Positions 28,969 through 37,174 of a DNA stretch of 64,000 bases are shown here, piece by piece (position 1 is the first letter of the stretch; every line of letters begins with the position of its first letter). The stretch comes from Polynucleobacter meluiroseus. Lineage in GTDB: Bacteria > Pseudomonadota > Gammaproteobacteria > Burkholderiales > Burkholderiaceae. The notes beneath the pieces are model-generated. The model was not told the DNA's origin, searched no databases, and saw only the letters and a list, made by a program, of their open reading frames with translations. The stretch is taken from assembly GCF_900205755.1 (NCBI RefSeq), contig NZ_OANS01000001.1:62001-126000 (forward strand), given 5' to 3'. A program made the position numbers and the translations under genes.

Positions 28969-29786
28969 AGCTGTTGAACCAACCATGCCCACAAGCCGCG
29001 CAATACTAGGCCTTCAATGGACTCGGTTGAGAGGGCAAGTGGCTGGGGTAGCTTAGCGATTTCCGCTGCTAAGATTTTGGCATTACCGCCATCAAGCCAA
29101 ATCCGTTCAATGGGGTGATTGAGCTCTTTTGATAATTGGGTAGCGCGCAGGATGGCACCCAATTGCGCTGCATCACACCCCCCAATCATGGCATCGTTGG
29201 TATTGACGCCAAAGCCCAAAGCTTGAGAATAAGTGTTGCTGCGAGTTGCCTGAGGCAATTGCGCCGTATTAGTGGGGAGGCTCTCTTGCATCATGCTAAG
29301 TCCTGGCAAAATCCAGCCGCCATAGTGCAGGCCATTGCCACCCAACATATCAATGGTGGTCGCCGTGCCAGCACTCACCACAAGGGTGTTGTTGGCGGAG
29401 AGGGCTCTGGCACCCAAAATAGCCGCCCAACGGTCAGCACCCAATTTAGTCGGATCTTGGTAAAGCGTACGCACCCCTTTAAAAGTGCTGTCCCCGGTAA
29501 ATTGTCGCCAAAGAAGATCCTGCCACTGCGGAAAGAGGGTGCGCAGATTGGTCATCACCTCTGCACCTGCAACACAACAATAAGCAATGGCGTCGGGTTT
29601 GGGTACCGTTTTGGCAATATAGTCTGATAGCTCTTCCCGCAACTCCAAAGACTGGAGTGACTTGGTGCTGATAGAGCCAGAGTAGGCCCACAATTTTTTC
29701 TGACGATCAGAGGGGTTTTGCGTTGACTCAACTGCAGCCCACTTCAAGCGTGTATTGCCCACATCAAATAATAAATAGAGACTCAT
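28965..29786 (-). CDS. coaX: Type III pantothenate kinase
   Basis: This enzyme phosphorylates pantothenate in the first step of coenzyme A synthesis and belongs to the ASKHA fold. From the ATG chosen here it has 273 residues and begins MSLYLLFDVGNTRLKWA, where DVGNTRLKW is the phosphate-binding motif. LGADRWAAILGA and SAGTATTIDML are the pantothenate-site and second ATP-site blocks. The frame is open upstream to 29831, inside birA, but those codons lack family similarity. It starts 10 bases downstream of the birA stop, so the two form a coenzyme-related operon. Many bacteria have this same birA-coaX pair. Confidence 0.93.
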   Translation of the reverse strand: MSLYLLFDVGNTRLKWAAVESTQNPSDRQKKLWAYSGSISTKSLQSLELREELSDYIAKTVPKPDAIAYCCVAGAEVMTNLRTLFPQWQDLLWRQFTGDSTFKGVRTLYQDPTKLGADRWAAILGARALSANNTLVVSAGTATTIDMLGGNGLHYGGWILPGLSMMQESLPTNTAQLPQATRSNTYSQALGFGVNTNDAMIGGCDAAQLGAILRATQLSKELNHPIERIWLDGGNAKILAAEIAKLPQPLALSTESIEGLVLRGLWAWLVQQL

Positions 29787-29796
29787 AAAAATAGAC

Positions 29797-30597
29797 TCAT
29801 TCTTGAGCCCGCAGAGAAACATCGCCAGCAAATATTGTCATCAGATTTCCATCCCGCTCAAGAAGTAATGCCCCATTGTCATCCACCCCTTGCTCGAGGC
29901 CTAAAAGTGGTGGTTGCAGCCCTGCTGAAATGCGGACGGGCTGCCCATAAAAAGCATCCCAATGCTGCCATTCAGCGCGAAAGTGACTAAACCCCGTCTT
30001 TTCAAATTGCGTCAATACGTTCTCTAAAGCGCTAATGAGCTTTAGCCAAATCTGATCAATCTCAGGTAAGACACTCTTCTCTGAAATCAGCTGATCCAAA
30101 GAGCCCACCTGAAGATGGGTTCGCCCATCCAGCTTCGCCTCAAGTGCAGCAGCATTGCGTAAGTTCATTCCCACACCAATGATCATCCAAGTGGGCTCAT
30201 TCATATTGGTTTGTCTACCCTCAATCAGGACTCCGCCTAGCTTAGCGTGATTAAGTAAAAGGTCATTAGGCCATTTGAGGCGCAGGCCTTGAGAAAATAA
30301 ACTGGCCTCACTGCAATCAAGCGCAGAGGCTAAGCCACTGATGAGGGCCAGGCCAACACAGAGACTTAAACCACTTAGCTCATTAGGGCTCCCAGGGTAA
30401 GGGTAGGCCAAAGAAAAGCATAGTGAATCCTGGGGGTTGGCAAGCCAAGTTCGTCCAGCCCTGCCTTTGCCTGCAGTTTGTTTGTAGGCGATTCTGGCAA
30501 CCGGATGCGTTAACTCACCAGCACGCCAGCGGTTTAATAAGTCGTCGTTGGTCGAAGCCGTTTCAGCGACGCGCTCAAAGGTGCAATTCCAGTTCAT
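29797..30597 (-). CDS. birA: Biotin-[acetyl-CoA carboxylase] ligase, monofunctional
   Basis: A 266-residue biotin protein ligase that attaches biotin to the carrier protein of acetyl-CoA carboxylase. KGRAGRTWLANP near residues 49-60 is the biotinyl-AMP loop, here with a lysine in the first position of the common GRGRxGR. LKWPNDLLLNHAKLGGVLIE is the catalytic core, and the small C-terminal domain contains GLEQGVDDNGALLLE. It lacks the N-terminal winged helix of E. coli BirA, so it should not repress bio genes. Divergent from the VanZ gene by 37 bases. Confidence 0.93.
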   Translation of the reverse strand: MNWNCTFERVAETASTNDDLLNRWRAGELTHPVARIAYKQTAGKGRAGRTWLANPQDSLCFSLAYPYPGSPNELSGLSLCVGLALISGLASALDCSEASLFSQGLRLKWPNDLLLNHAKLGGVLIEGRQTNMNEPTWMIIGVGMNLRNAAALEAKLDGRTHLQVGSLDQLISEKSVLPEIDQIWLKLISALENVLTQFEKTGFSHFRAEWQHWDAFYGQPVRISAGLQPPLLGLEQGVDDNGALLLERDGNLMTIFAGDVSLRAQE

Positions 30598-30634
30598 TTG
30601 CTCATTGTAGAAAAGACTGACCTAGAATTGGGGA

Positions 30635-31729
30635 ATGCATCAAGAAGAACAGCGTCCCCGTAAGTTTGTTTGGCCTCTTCAAGCCATGCCCTTGGCTAGA
30701 GCGATGACCCTTATTTACGCTTTGTTAATTCTGTATGTGAGTCTGAATCCCTTTGAATTTACTTTAGATAATGGTATTTCGGGCTGGGCCTGGTTAGACG
30801 CGCCATTACCGCGTTACATCACCTTATTCGATGTTTCGGTCAATATCCTGGCTTATATTCCGCTAGGATTTTTAATCGTTTTTTCGGCTTATCCACGCTG
30901 GCGTAATTTTGTTGCCCTTGGCATTGCTTTGGCTTTAAGCGCCATGCTTGCTTTCAGTGTTGAATCATTGCAGAGCTGGGTACCCACGCGTATTCCTAGT
31001 CTGATGGATTGGTGGGCTAACGTTTCAGGTGGCTTGCTAGGTGGCTTACTGGCTATTCCCATGGGGCCCCAATGGCTCTCAGGAAGCGCCATTCGACGGC
31101 GCTTCGATCGCTGGTTTGGTCTAAATTGGGCCTGGGCGGGATTATTTTTATTATTTCCTTGGGCACAAATCTACCCGCAGAGTTCTTGGCTTGGAACGGG
31201 TGTTTGGGGGCATGCCATTTTTGGCTCAATTGACTGGGGCACTACGGTGATGAATCACTTTGCCCAAGAGACAGCGATAACGGCCTTATGTTGGCTTGGT
31301 ACTGCACTCTTGCTTTCTTTAGGCATGCGAACGAAGGCGCCGCAGTGGAAAATTCTGATGGGCTTGCTTGCTTGGACAGTGCTGATCAAGATCCTGTTCA
31401 CTGCATTGCAATTTGGCGCTGAATTGAGTTTGCTGTGGCTGACCGCAGGTGCAATTTGGGGAATGGTCTTGGGGAGCGTGATTTTGAGGTGGATGCTGCG
31501 TTGTTCTATTAGGACAAAATTTTGGGCTGCGCTTGTTTGTTTGCTCTCAGCGACGGTGGCCATCAGTGTGCTACCTGATAATCCCTACTTTATATTGACG
31601 ATGCGCCATTGGTATCAAGGTCCCATGTTGCACTTCAATGACTTAATGCAATGGCTTTCAGTACTATGGTTGCCATTGGCTCTATTTTGGATGATTCGTG
31701 AAGCCTTAGTAGTTAAACTAAAACCCTAA
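30635..31729 (+). CDS. VanZ family membrane protein
   Basis: A 364-residue integral membrane protein. The first third matches VanZ: a helix near residues 22-38, then YVSLNPFEF, a loop, DVSVNILAYIPLGFLIVF, ESLQSWVPTRIPSLMDWWANVSGGLLGGLL. The last block, with E-x2-Q and the D-x(5-6)-N-x-x-G pattern, is the VanZ hallmark. The C-terminal two thirds add about five more helices not present in short VanZ proteins. VanZ gives low-level teicoplanin resistance in enterococci, but most homologues have no known role. It is followed 11 bases later by the ferredoxin gene. Confidence 0.82.
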   Translation: MHQEEQRPRKFVWPLQAMPLARAMTLIYALLILYVSLNPFEFTLDNGISGWAWLDAPLPRYITLFDVSVNILAYIPLGFLIVFSAYPRWRNFVALGIALALSAMLAFSVESLQSWVPTRIPSLMDWWANVSGGLLGGLLAIPMGPQWLSGSAIRRRFDRWFGLNWAWAGLFLLFPWAQIYPQSSWLGTGVWGHAIFGSIDWGTTVMNHFAQETAITALCWLGTALLLSLGMRTKAPQWKILMGLLAWTVLIKILFTALQFGAELSLLWLTAGAIWGMVLGSVILRWMLRCSIRTKFWAALVCLLSATVAISVLPDNPYFILTMRHWYQGPMLHFNDLMQWLSVLWLPLALFWMIREALVVKLKP

Positions 31730-31740
31730 TTGGGATCGCT

Positions 31741-32049
31741 ATGTACTTTAAGAACCACGTATTTTTCTGTTTGAATGAACGATCTAATGGGGATAATTGT
31801 TGCCATCAACATAACGCCTATGCTTTGTTTGAGTACGCCAAAAAGAGAGTCAAAGAATTGGGCTTAGCGGGTTCTGGCAAGATCCGAATTAACAAGGCCG
31901 GTTGTTTGGATCGTTGCGCGCAAGGCCCGGTCATGGTGATTTATCCCGAGGGCGTTTGGTACACCTTCATTGACTCTGAAGATGTAGAAGAAATTATTCA
32001 GTCGCACTTAATCGAGGGGCGTCCTGTTGAGCGCTTACAGTTAGCTTAG
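31741..32049 (+). CDS. Thioredoxin-like [2Fe-2S] ferredoxin
   Basis: A 102-residue electron carrier. The sequence has CLNERSNGDNCC near residues 10-21 and CLDRCAQGPVMVIYPEGVWY from about residue 56. This gives the C-x(10-11)-C plus C-x3-C ligand set of the thioredoxin-like ferredoxins, also found in NuoE and hydrogenase subunits. The N-terminal YFKNHVFFC start is typical of short proteobacterial members. The electron-transfer partner is unknown, and no oxidoreductase gene adjoins it. The cysteine at 22 next to the second ligand could substitute for it. It lies between the VanZ and alpha/beta hydrolase genes in the same direction. Confidence 0.85.
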   Translation: MYFKNHVFFCLNERSNGDNCCHQHNAYALFEYAKKRVKELGLAGSGKIRINKAGCLDRCAQGPVMVIYPEGVWYTFIDSEDVEEIIQSHLIEGRPVERLQLA

Positions 32050-32082
32050 GTTGATCTAGATAAATTTGAGAAAGCGCTGACT

Positions 32083-32790
32083 ATGAGTGTTGACCCTAAG
32101 GTAATGCATATTGATGGCCCCATGGGCTCGATAGAAATGTCTATCGACCTACCTGATGATTTAAAAAAGAATCCCGCATTTACCGTGCGCGGTTTAGCTT
32201 TGGTAGCCCACCCCCATCCACTGATGGGTGGCACTAAAGATAACAAGGTAGTGCAAACCATGGCACGTACATTCAACCTATTGGGGTATATCAGTGTGCG
32301 CCCCAATTTTCGTGGAGTGGGCACAACTGCAGGCGAACATGATCATGGTGTCGGTGAAACCGAAGATTTACTCCAGGTAACTGACTGGATGCGCACTCCC
32401 GCAAGCTGGGCACGCTTTGAGGCAACCCAAGGCCAAGCTTGGACTAACTCCGCCAATACCCTCCCTTTGCTTGTATCTGGATTTTCTTTCGGTAGTTTTG
32501 TGGGTACGCACCTGGTGCAAAAGTTAGCTGAGCTTGGACGTCCTGCTGAGCGTCTTGTTATGGTGGGTAGTGCTACGGGTAAATGGGAGTTGGCGCCAGT
32601 ACCAGCTGATACGATCTTGATTCATGGTGAGGTGGATGAAACCATTCCCCTAGTGGATGTCTTTGATTGGGCGCGACCACAAGAATTAACGGTGCAGGTT
32701 GTTCCAGGTGCGGATCACTTTTTTCACCGTAAACTCCACTGCATACGCAACATCATTACCGGGGCATGGTTAGGTATGCCCAACACATAA
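32083..32790 (+). CDS. Alpha/beta hydrolase family protein
   Basis: A 235-residue protein of a compact alpha/beta hydrolase group. LVAHPHPLMGGTKDNKVVQTMAR is the conserved oxyanion-side segment, and VSGFSFGSFVG holds the nucleophile elbow with Ser in G-F-S-F-G near residue 132. The acid is probably in GEVDETIPLVDVF and the histidine in GADHFFHRKL. Short relatives of this type are widespread in proteobacteria without an assigned substrate. The start ATG follows the ferredoxin gene by 33 bases, and AAAGCG is the nearest purine stretch. Confidence 0.83.
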   Translation: MSVDPKVMHIDGPMGSIEMSIDLPDDLKKNPAFTVRGLALVAHPHPLMGGTKDNKVVQTMARTFNLLGYISVRPNFRGVGTTAGEHDHGVGETEDLLQVTDWMRTPASWARFEATQGQAWTNSANTLPLLVSGFSFGSFVGTHLVQKLAELGRPAERLVMVGSATGKWELAPVPADTILIHGEVDETIPLVDVFDWARPQELTVQVVPGADHFFHRKLHCIRNIITGAWLGMPNT

Positions 32791-32796
32791 GGAATC

Positions 32797-33072
32797 ATGA
32801 ACACCATGGCAGAAGAAAAATCCCTCATCGAATATCCCTCCCTATTTCCAATTAAGGTCATGGGCAAATCCGTCCCTGAATATTTACCCGCAATTTTGCA
32901 TATTGCCCATCAATTTGATCCGATCTTTGATGAGAGTCAGGTGGAGCAACGACCCTCAAAAGATGGCAACTACCTCGGCATTACCCTGCCTATTAATGCG
33001 ACTAGTCGCGAGCAATTGGATGAGCTGTACCGAACCCTCTCGACCCATCCTTTAGTCAGCATGGTTCTTTAA
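32797..33072 (+). CDS. YbeD/DUF493 family protein
   Basis: A 91-residue protein of the DUF493 family (E. coli YbeD), a small ferredoxin-like fold resembling ACT domains. [17 protein letters not shown] and [35 protein letters not shown] match the family along its whole length. In E. coli and here it is directly upstream of lipB, eight bases away. A regulatory role for lipoate or amino acid binding has been suggested but not shown. Two ATGs (codons 1 and 4) could start the protein; GGAATC precedes the first. Confidence 0.88.
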   Translation: MNTMAEEKSLIEYPSLFPIKVMGKSVPEYLPAILHIAHQFDPIFDESQVEQRPSKDGNYLGITLPINATSREQLDELYRTLSTHPLVSMVL

Positions 33073-33080
33073 GCGGCTTC

Positions 33081-33725
33081 ATGGCGATCTTAGTGAAGTC
33101 TTTGGGTTTATCGGACTATGCCGAGACCTATGAAGCAATGCAGGCATTCAATCAACAGCGCACGCCCGACACTCCAGACGAGATTTGGGTTTTAGAGCAC
33201 CCACCCGTCTTTACCTTAGGTCTCGCTGGTGATGCAGGAAACTTACATTCTCCTAGCAGTGATATTCCTTTAATTCAGGTCGATCGTGGCGGTGAGATTA
33301 CCTACCATGGCCCAGGCCAGATTGTGATCTATCTTTTATTGGATTTACGGCGACTCGGAATCTTTGTTAAAGAGTTGGTAGCGCGCATTGAGCAAGCGCT
33401 GATTGACACTTTGGCCAACTTTGGTCTTCAGGCTGAGCGACACTCTGGAGCCCCTGGAATCTATGTTTGCGCACAGGCTGGTTTACCTGAACCCTATATT
33501 GGAGCGAAAATCGCCGCACTGGGTTTAAAAGTCTCCAAAGGCTGCACATATCATGGCCTAGCCCTTAATGTGGCCACGGATTTAGACGCTTTTGCCCGTA
33601 TCCACCCTTGTGGTTACGAGGGCTTGAGAACGGTGGACATGCAAACTCTCGGGATCAAGGACAATAAGGAGATGATTAGCAAAACCCTCATTGACCATTT
33701 GCAGGCGCAATTGATTCGACCATGA
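33081..33725 (+). CDS. lipB: Octanoyltransferase
   Basis: This 214-residue enzyme moves octanoyl groups from acyl carrier protein to the lipoyl domains of dehydrogenases. [23 protein letters not shown] near residues 70-92 is the signature. [24 protein letters not shown] near 141-164 includes the catalytic lysine (K of GAKIAALG) and cysteine (C of GCTYHG) dyad. Full length. The first codon is ATG, and the stop overlaps the lipA start by four bases, so product and partner are made together. With ybeD and lipA it forms the endogenous lipoate pathway. Confidence 0.96.
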   Translation: MAILVKSLGLSDYAETYEAMQAFNQQRTPDTPDEIWVLEHPPVFTLGLAGDAGNLHSPSSDIPLIQVDRGGEITYHGPGQIVIYLLLDLRRLGIFVKELVARIEQALIDTLANFGLQAERHSGAPGIYVCAQAGLPEPYIGAKIAALGLKVSKGCTYHGLALNVATDLDAFARIHPCGYEGLRTVDMQTLGIKDNKEMISKTLIDHLQAQLIRP

Positions 33726-34738
33726 CCATAGATAAGATAGAACTGGAAAGTAGTGCACTCCTTGAGTCACGTCAGGACGTCAACTACGATGCTTCACGTA
33801 AGCAAAAGTCCAATGAGAAGACGGCCCGCATTCCGATCAAGATTATCCCCATTGAGCAGGTACTCAAAAAGCCTGATTGGATTCGGGTGAAGGCCGCCTC
33901 TGGAAATTCTCGCTTTGCAGAAATTAAGCAAATTTTGCGTGAGAATGATTTAGTTACCGTTTGTGAAGAAGCGAGTTGTCCTAATATCGGCGAGTGTTTT
34001 GGTAAGGGCACAGCTACATTCATGATCATGGGTGATAAATGCACCCGTCGTTGTCCATTCTGTGATGTAGGTCATGGCCGCCCAGATCCCTTGGATGAAA
34101 AAGAACCCGCTAATTTAGCGCGCACGATTGCCGTCCTTAAACTAAATTACGTAGTGATCACGAGCGTAGACCGCGATGATCTGCGTGATGGTGGGGCTAT
34201 GCATTATGTTGACTGTATTTCTCAATCAAGAGCGCTCTCACCAAATACCCGAATTGAAGTGTTAGTACCTGACTTTCGTGGTCGATTAGATAAGGCCTTA
34301 GATATTTTTTCAGAGCATGCGCCTAATGGATTGCCTGATGTAATGAATCACAATTTAGAGACGGTTCCCCGTTTATATAAACAGGCGCGTCCAGGTGCTG
34401 ACTATGCACACTCCTTAAAACTGTTGCAAGATTTCAAAGTACGTTTTCCACACATTCCTACCAAGAGCGGCTTGATGGTAGGTCTAGGTGAAACCGATGA
34501 AGAAATCTTGGAAGTCATGCGTGACATGCGAGCACACCAGATTGATATGTTGACGATTGGTCAATACCTGGCGCCTTCTGGGCACCATCTGCCAGTCCAG
34601 CGCTATGTCCACCCTGATGTCTTTAAGCACTATGAGAAAGAAGCTTACGCAATGGGCTTCTCGCATGCGGCAGTAGGCGCCATGGTGCGCTCTAGCTATC
34701 ATGCGGATCAGCAGGCTCTCGGGGCTGGCCTTGTCTAG
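33722..34738 (+). CDS. lipA: Lipoyl synthase
   Basis: A 338-residue radical SAM enzyme that inserts two sulfurs into octanoyl-lipoyl domains. The auxiliary cluster cysteines are Cys81, Cys86 and Cys92 ([12 protein letters not shown]). The radical SAM cluster cysteines are Cys107, Cys111 and Cys114 (CTRRCPFC). The C-terminal serine motif RSSYHAD, which ligates the auxiliary cluster, is present. The N-terminal 40 residues are polar and variable as usual. The start lies in the lipB stop (ATGA). Every residue expected for activity that I could check is present. Confidence 0.97.
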   Translation: MTIDKIELESSALLESRQDVNYDASRKQKSNEKTARIPIKIIPIEQVLKKPDWIRVKAASGNSRFAEIKQILRENDLVTVCEEASCPNIGECFGKGTATFMIMGDKCTRRCPFCDVGHGRPDPLDEKEPANLARTIAVLKLNYVVITSVDRDDLRDGGAMHYVDCISQSRALSPNTRIEVLVPDFRGRLDKALDIFSEHAPNGLPDVMNHNLETVPRLYKQARPGADYAHSLKLLQDFKVRFPHIPTKSGLMVGLGETDEEILEVMRDMRAHQIDMLTIGQYLAPSGHHLPVQRYVHPDVFKHYEKEAYAMGFSHAAVGAMVRSSYHADQQALGAGLV

Positions 34739-34748
34739 AAGAAAGGCA

Positions 34749-35318
34749 ATGCGAAGTTGCATCGTGATTGCAACAAGCATTCTGCTGATCGCTTGTAGTC
34801 CGAAACTAGACTGGCGCACAGTTCAAGCGCCTCAAGAAAGTTTCACGGCATTATTTCCGGGTAAGCCTGACAAGTTAGAAAGACAGGTGCCCTATCAAGG
34901 CGCAAATATTCCGCAGATTTTAGAGGCGGTCAAAGTCGATGAAGCGATTTATTCAGTCTCTTCAATTTATTTAAACAAAGATCAGTCAGATTTTTTTCCT
35001 GAGCTGCTTAAGCAGATGCAAGACAATCTTTTTAAGCGGGCAGGCGTAGACGCGCAGAGCGCTCTTAGCTCTTCTGCCGTCTATCGCACGGTAGCTCGCC
35101 AACGTCAACCAACAACAGATTATTTTTTAGACTTTATTGCGCCTGATTCAAAGCGGCAATCTATGCGAGTGCGCTGGATTTCTAGGCCGAGTCCTGATGG
35201 CGGCATATGGGTATATCAAGTTTCCGTTTTGCAGAACACGCCCTCTGGGATCAATATTGAACAACTCTTTTCAGAAGAGCAGTACGCCACTTTCTTCGAA
35301 GAATTTCATCCCGAGTAA
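34749..35318 (+). CDS. Predicted lipoprotein of unknown function
   Basis: From the ATG chosen here the protein has 189 residues and begins with a signal peptide ending in LLIAC, where Cys16 would be lipidated. GAAAGG seven bases upstream is a good ribosome site, which favours this ATG over an earlier one at 34701 that lies inside lipA. The mature part has FTALFPGKPDKLERQVP and ISRPSPDGGIWVYQVSVL, with mixed alpha/beta composition. I do not recognise a named family. It starts 10 bases after lipA and may be cotranscribed, though nothing links it to lipoate. It is probably anchored to the inner leaflet of the outer membrane. Confidence 0.72.
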   Translation: MRSCIVIATSILLIACSPKLDWRTVQAPQESFTALFPGKPDKLERQVPYQGANIPQILEAVKVDEAIYSVSSIYLNKDQSDFFPELLKQMQDNLFKRAGVDAQSALSSSAVYRTVARQRQPTTDYFLDFIAPDSKRQSMRVRWISRPSPDGGIWVYQVSVLQNTPSGINIEQLFSEEQYATFFEEFHPE

Positions 35319-35330
35319 ATTGCTAGAGAC

Positions 35331-35588
35331 TTACTGAGTTTTTTCCATAGCCGCTACTTTTGCTTCAAGCGCTTCCAATTTTTCTCTCGTTTTGGAAAGC
35401 ACTTTAGTTTGCAAATCAAATTCTTCGCGAGTGACTAAATCCATTTTCTGAAAGCCTTGACTCATCATGGCGCGCACATTCTTTTCAATATCCTGTGCGG
35501 GCGAATTACGGATCGCATCTCCCACCTTATTTTGCATTTCGCCAGCAATGCGTTGAATCTGTTCGAGGATTTCACCAGGTTTTTGCAT
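35331..35588 (-). CDS. ubiK: Ubiquinone biosynthesis accessory factor UbiK
   Basis: An 85-residue protein of the BMFP family (DUF526). UbiK helps the aerobic ubiquinone pathway and binds UbiJ and fatty acids. The N-terminal half has QIQRIAGEMQNKVGDAIRNSPAQD and the middle GFQKMDLVTREEFDLQTKVL, both family blocks. The last 25 residues form a predicted coiled coil (TREKLEALEAKVAAMEKT) that mediates trimer formation. Length is standard. It is convergent with the lipoprotein gene (12 bases between stops) and divergent from the porin gene across a 265-base gap. Confidence 0.9.
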   Translation of the reverse strand: MQKPGEILEQIQRIAGEMQNKVGDAIRNSPAQDIEKNVRAMMSQGFQKMDLVTREEFDLQTKVLSKTREKLEALEAKVAAMEKTQ

Positions 35589-35656
35589 GATTTGACTTAC
35601 TCGCTATGGGTTAGAGTTGCGTAAATGAGACAAACCTTATTTTAATGGGAGTCGAG

Positions 35657-35671
35657 TTTCGGCGTCCGAAA
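35657..35671. repeat. Short inverted repeat in the ubiK-porin gap
   Basis: TTTCGG and CCGAAA, six-base arms around a CGT centre, occur about 70 bases upstream of ubiK and 185 bases upstream of the porin gene. It could be a small operator or hairpin. Nothing identifies a binding protein. Confidence 0.3.
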
Positions 35672-35710
35672 AGACCTAAAACAGTAAAAATGGGAACAGA
35701 TTCACTTTAA

Positions 35711-35740
35711 TGGTGCAAACTGAAGCACCAAATAAGTGCA
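35711..35740 (+). promoter_or_regulatory. NtrC-like dyad upstream of porin-glnK-amtB
   Basis: AGCAC at 35724-35728 and GTGCA at 35736-35740 are seven bases apart, matching nine of ten fixed positions of the enterobacterial NtrC site TGCAC-N7-GTGCA. It overlaps a second dyad, TGGTGC at 35711-35716 with GCACCA at 35725-35730. Downstream genes encode a PII protein and an ammonium channel, classic NtrC targets. I searched by eye for a sigma-54 promoter (GG-N10-GC) between here and the start codon and found none, so activation through sigma-70 or a distant element would be needed. Confidence 0.45.
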
Positions 35741-35765
35741 TGAGCTTCATTATGGGGAATGATTG

Positions 35766-35827
35766 AAAAAGGGCTTAACAGGGGGACTTCATCATCGACC
35801 CATGCAATAAAGCATTTAACCCTTTTT
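35766..35827 (+). other. Predicted structured leader upstream of the porin gene
   Basis: AAAAAGGG at 35766-35773 can pair with CCCTTTTT at 35820-35827. The stem continues, after one bulged C, with TTAA at 35775-35778 and TTAA at 35816-35819. Inside, GGG...CCC and ATGC/GCAT (35802-35805 with 35812-35815) can form two small hairpins. The outer 3' strand is followed by further T, which also fits an intrinsic terminator or attenuator. The structure ends 26 bases before the ATG, just ahead of the ribosome site AAGGAG. Confidence 0.4.
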
Positions 35828-35853
35828 TCATTACAACTAGTAAGGAGCATTTT

Positions 35854-36798
35854 ATGAAATCTTTTCAAAAGTCAGCAATTTCTGCTGTTGCAGTTGCCTT
35901 GTTGAGCGGCTTAGTTTACACATCCGCTTTTGCGGAAGAGGCCGCAGCAGAAGCACCTGAAGTAAGTCCGGTTACGGCTAACGTAACTGTAGCAAGTAAC
36001 TATATCTATCGTGGTTTGACGCAGTCCAATAACAAGCCAGCTATTCAAGGTGGCTTTGATTATGCTCACGAGAGTGGTTTGTACATTGGTAACTGGAACT
36101 CATCTATTAGCTGGATCAGCGATGGCTATTCTTCCTCATCAAACCCAAAAACAACTGGCACCGGCGTATCTGCTCCGATTGAAATGGACTTCTATGCAGG
36201 TTTTAAGAAAGAGTTAATCGGCGAAGGCTTTGCGAGTGATATCGGTGTATTGCAATACTATTACTCAGCAGCTGGCTTACCTGGAATTCAGTCTAGTACA
36301 ACCGTCAACAACATTCCAAGTAGTCGCCAAGCTGCAGGTGTGAATCCAAGTACAACTGAATTGTATGTAGCCCAAAACTACACATTTGGTCCTGCAACTG
36401 GATTCTTGAAGTTCTCCTATGCTGTAACTAATTTGTTCGGTATCAAGAATTCTGCAGGTGCTTTCTACCCTGATTTCACTGCGAACTATGACACAGGCTT
36501 TTATGGCATCAGCTTAAATGCACATGCTGGTTATCAGTACGTGCCTAATAACGTTGTTACTTCTAATGCCCAGTCAACTGCTGGAGTTGGCAATACTTCC
36601 TTGGCAGGAACTTGGAATGCAAGCTACGCTGATTGGAAGCTTGGTTTGACTAAGGACTTCGGCGGCGGCTTGTCTGGTACCGCTTACTACACAGGAACAA
36701 GCGCACAAAAAGTGGGTAGCACTTATGTTTACGCTACCCCAAACGGCGGCAACGCTGGACGTGGTAACGCTGTAGTTGCTCTTACAAAAACTTTCTAA
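35854..36798 (+). CDS. TorF-family putative outer membrane porin
   Basis: A 314-residue beta-barrel protein. The signal peptide ends near ALA-like TSAFA-EE at about residue 27. The mature part starts with VTANVTVASNYIYRGLTQSNNKPAIQGGFDY, the signature of the TIGR02001/TorF group. Alternating hydrophobic strands, aromatic girdles and a C-terminal phenylalanine (VVALTKTF) support barrel insertion. Good ribosome site AAGGAG, eight bases before the ATG. Its place directly ahead of glnK-amtB suggests it lets small nitrogen compounds across the outer membrane. Substrate is not known. Confidence 0.85.
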   Translation: MKSFQKSAISAVAVALLSGLVYTSAFAEEAAAEAPEVSPVTANVTVASNYIYRGLTQSNNKPAIQGGFDYAHESGLYIGNWNSSISWISDGYSSSSNPKTTGTGVSAPIEMDFYAGFKKELIGEGFASDIGVLQYYYSAAGLPGIQSSTTVNNIPSSRQAAGVNPSTTELYVAQNYTFGPATGFLKFSYAVTNLFGIKNSAGAFYPDFTANYDTGFYGISLNAHAGYQYVPNNVVTSNAQSTAGVGNTSLAGTWNASYADWKLGLTKDFGGGLSGTAYYTGTSAQKVGSTYVYATPNGGNAGRGNAVVALTKTF

Positions 36799-36810
36799 TT
36801 TCCACTCTGA

Positions 36811-37161
<351 letters not shown>

Positions 37162-37174
37162 AGAGAGGCTCAAA

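Noticed and set aside
29136..29627. Open frame of 163 codons on the plus strand inside coaX
   Set aside because: Antisense shadow of coaX without recognisable domains.
35741..35853. Sigma-54 promoter for the porin-glnK-amtB genes
   Set aside because: Each GG was checked for a GC ten bases later; none was found, and the one upstream near-match (35712) has eleven bases.
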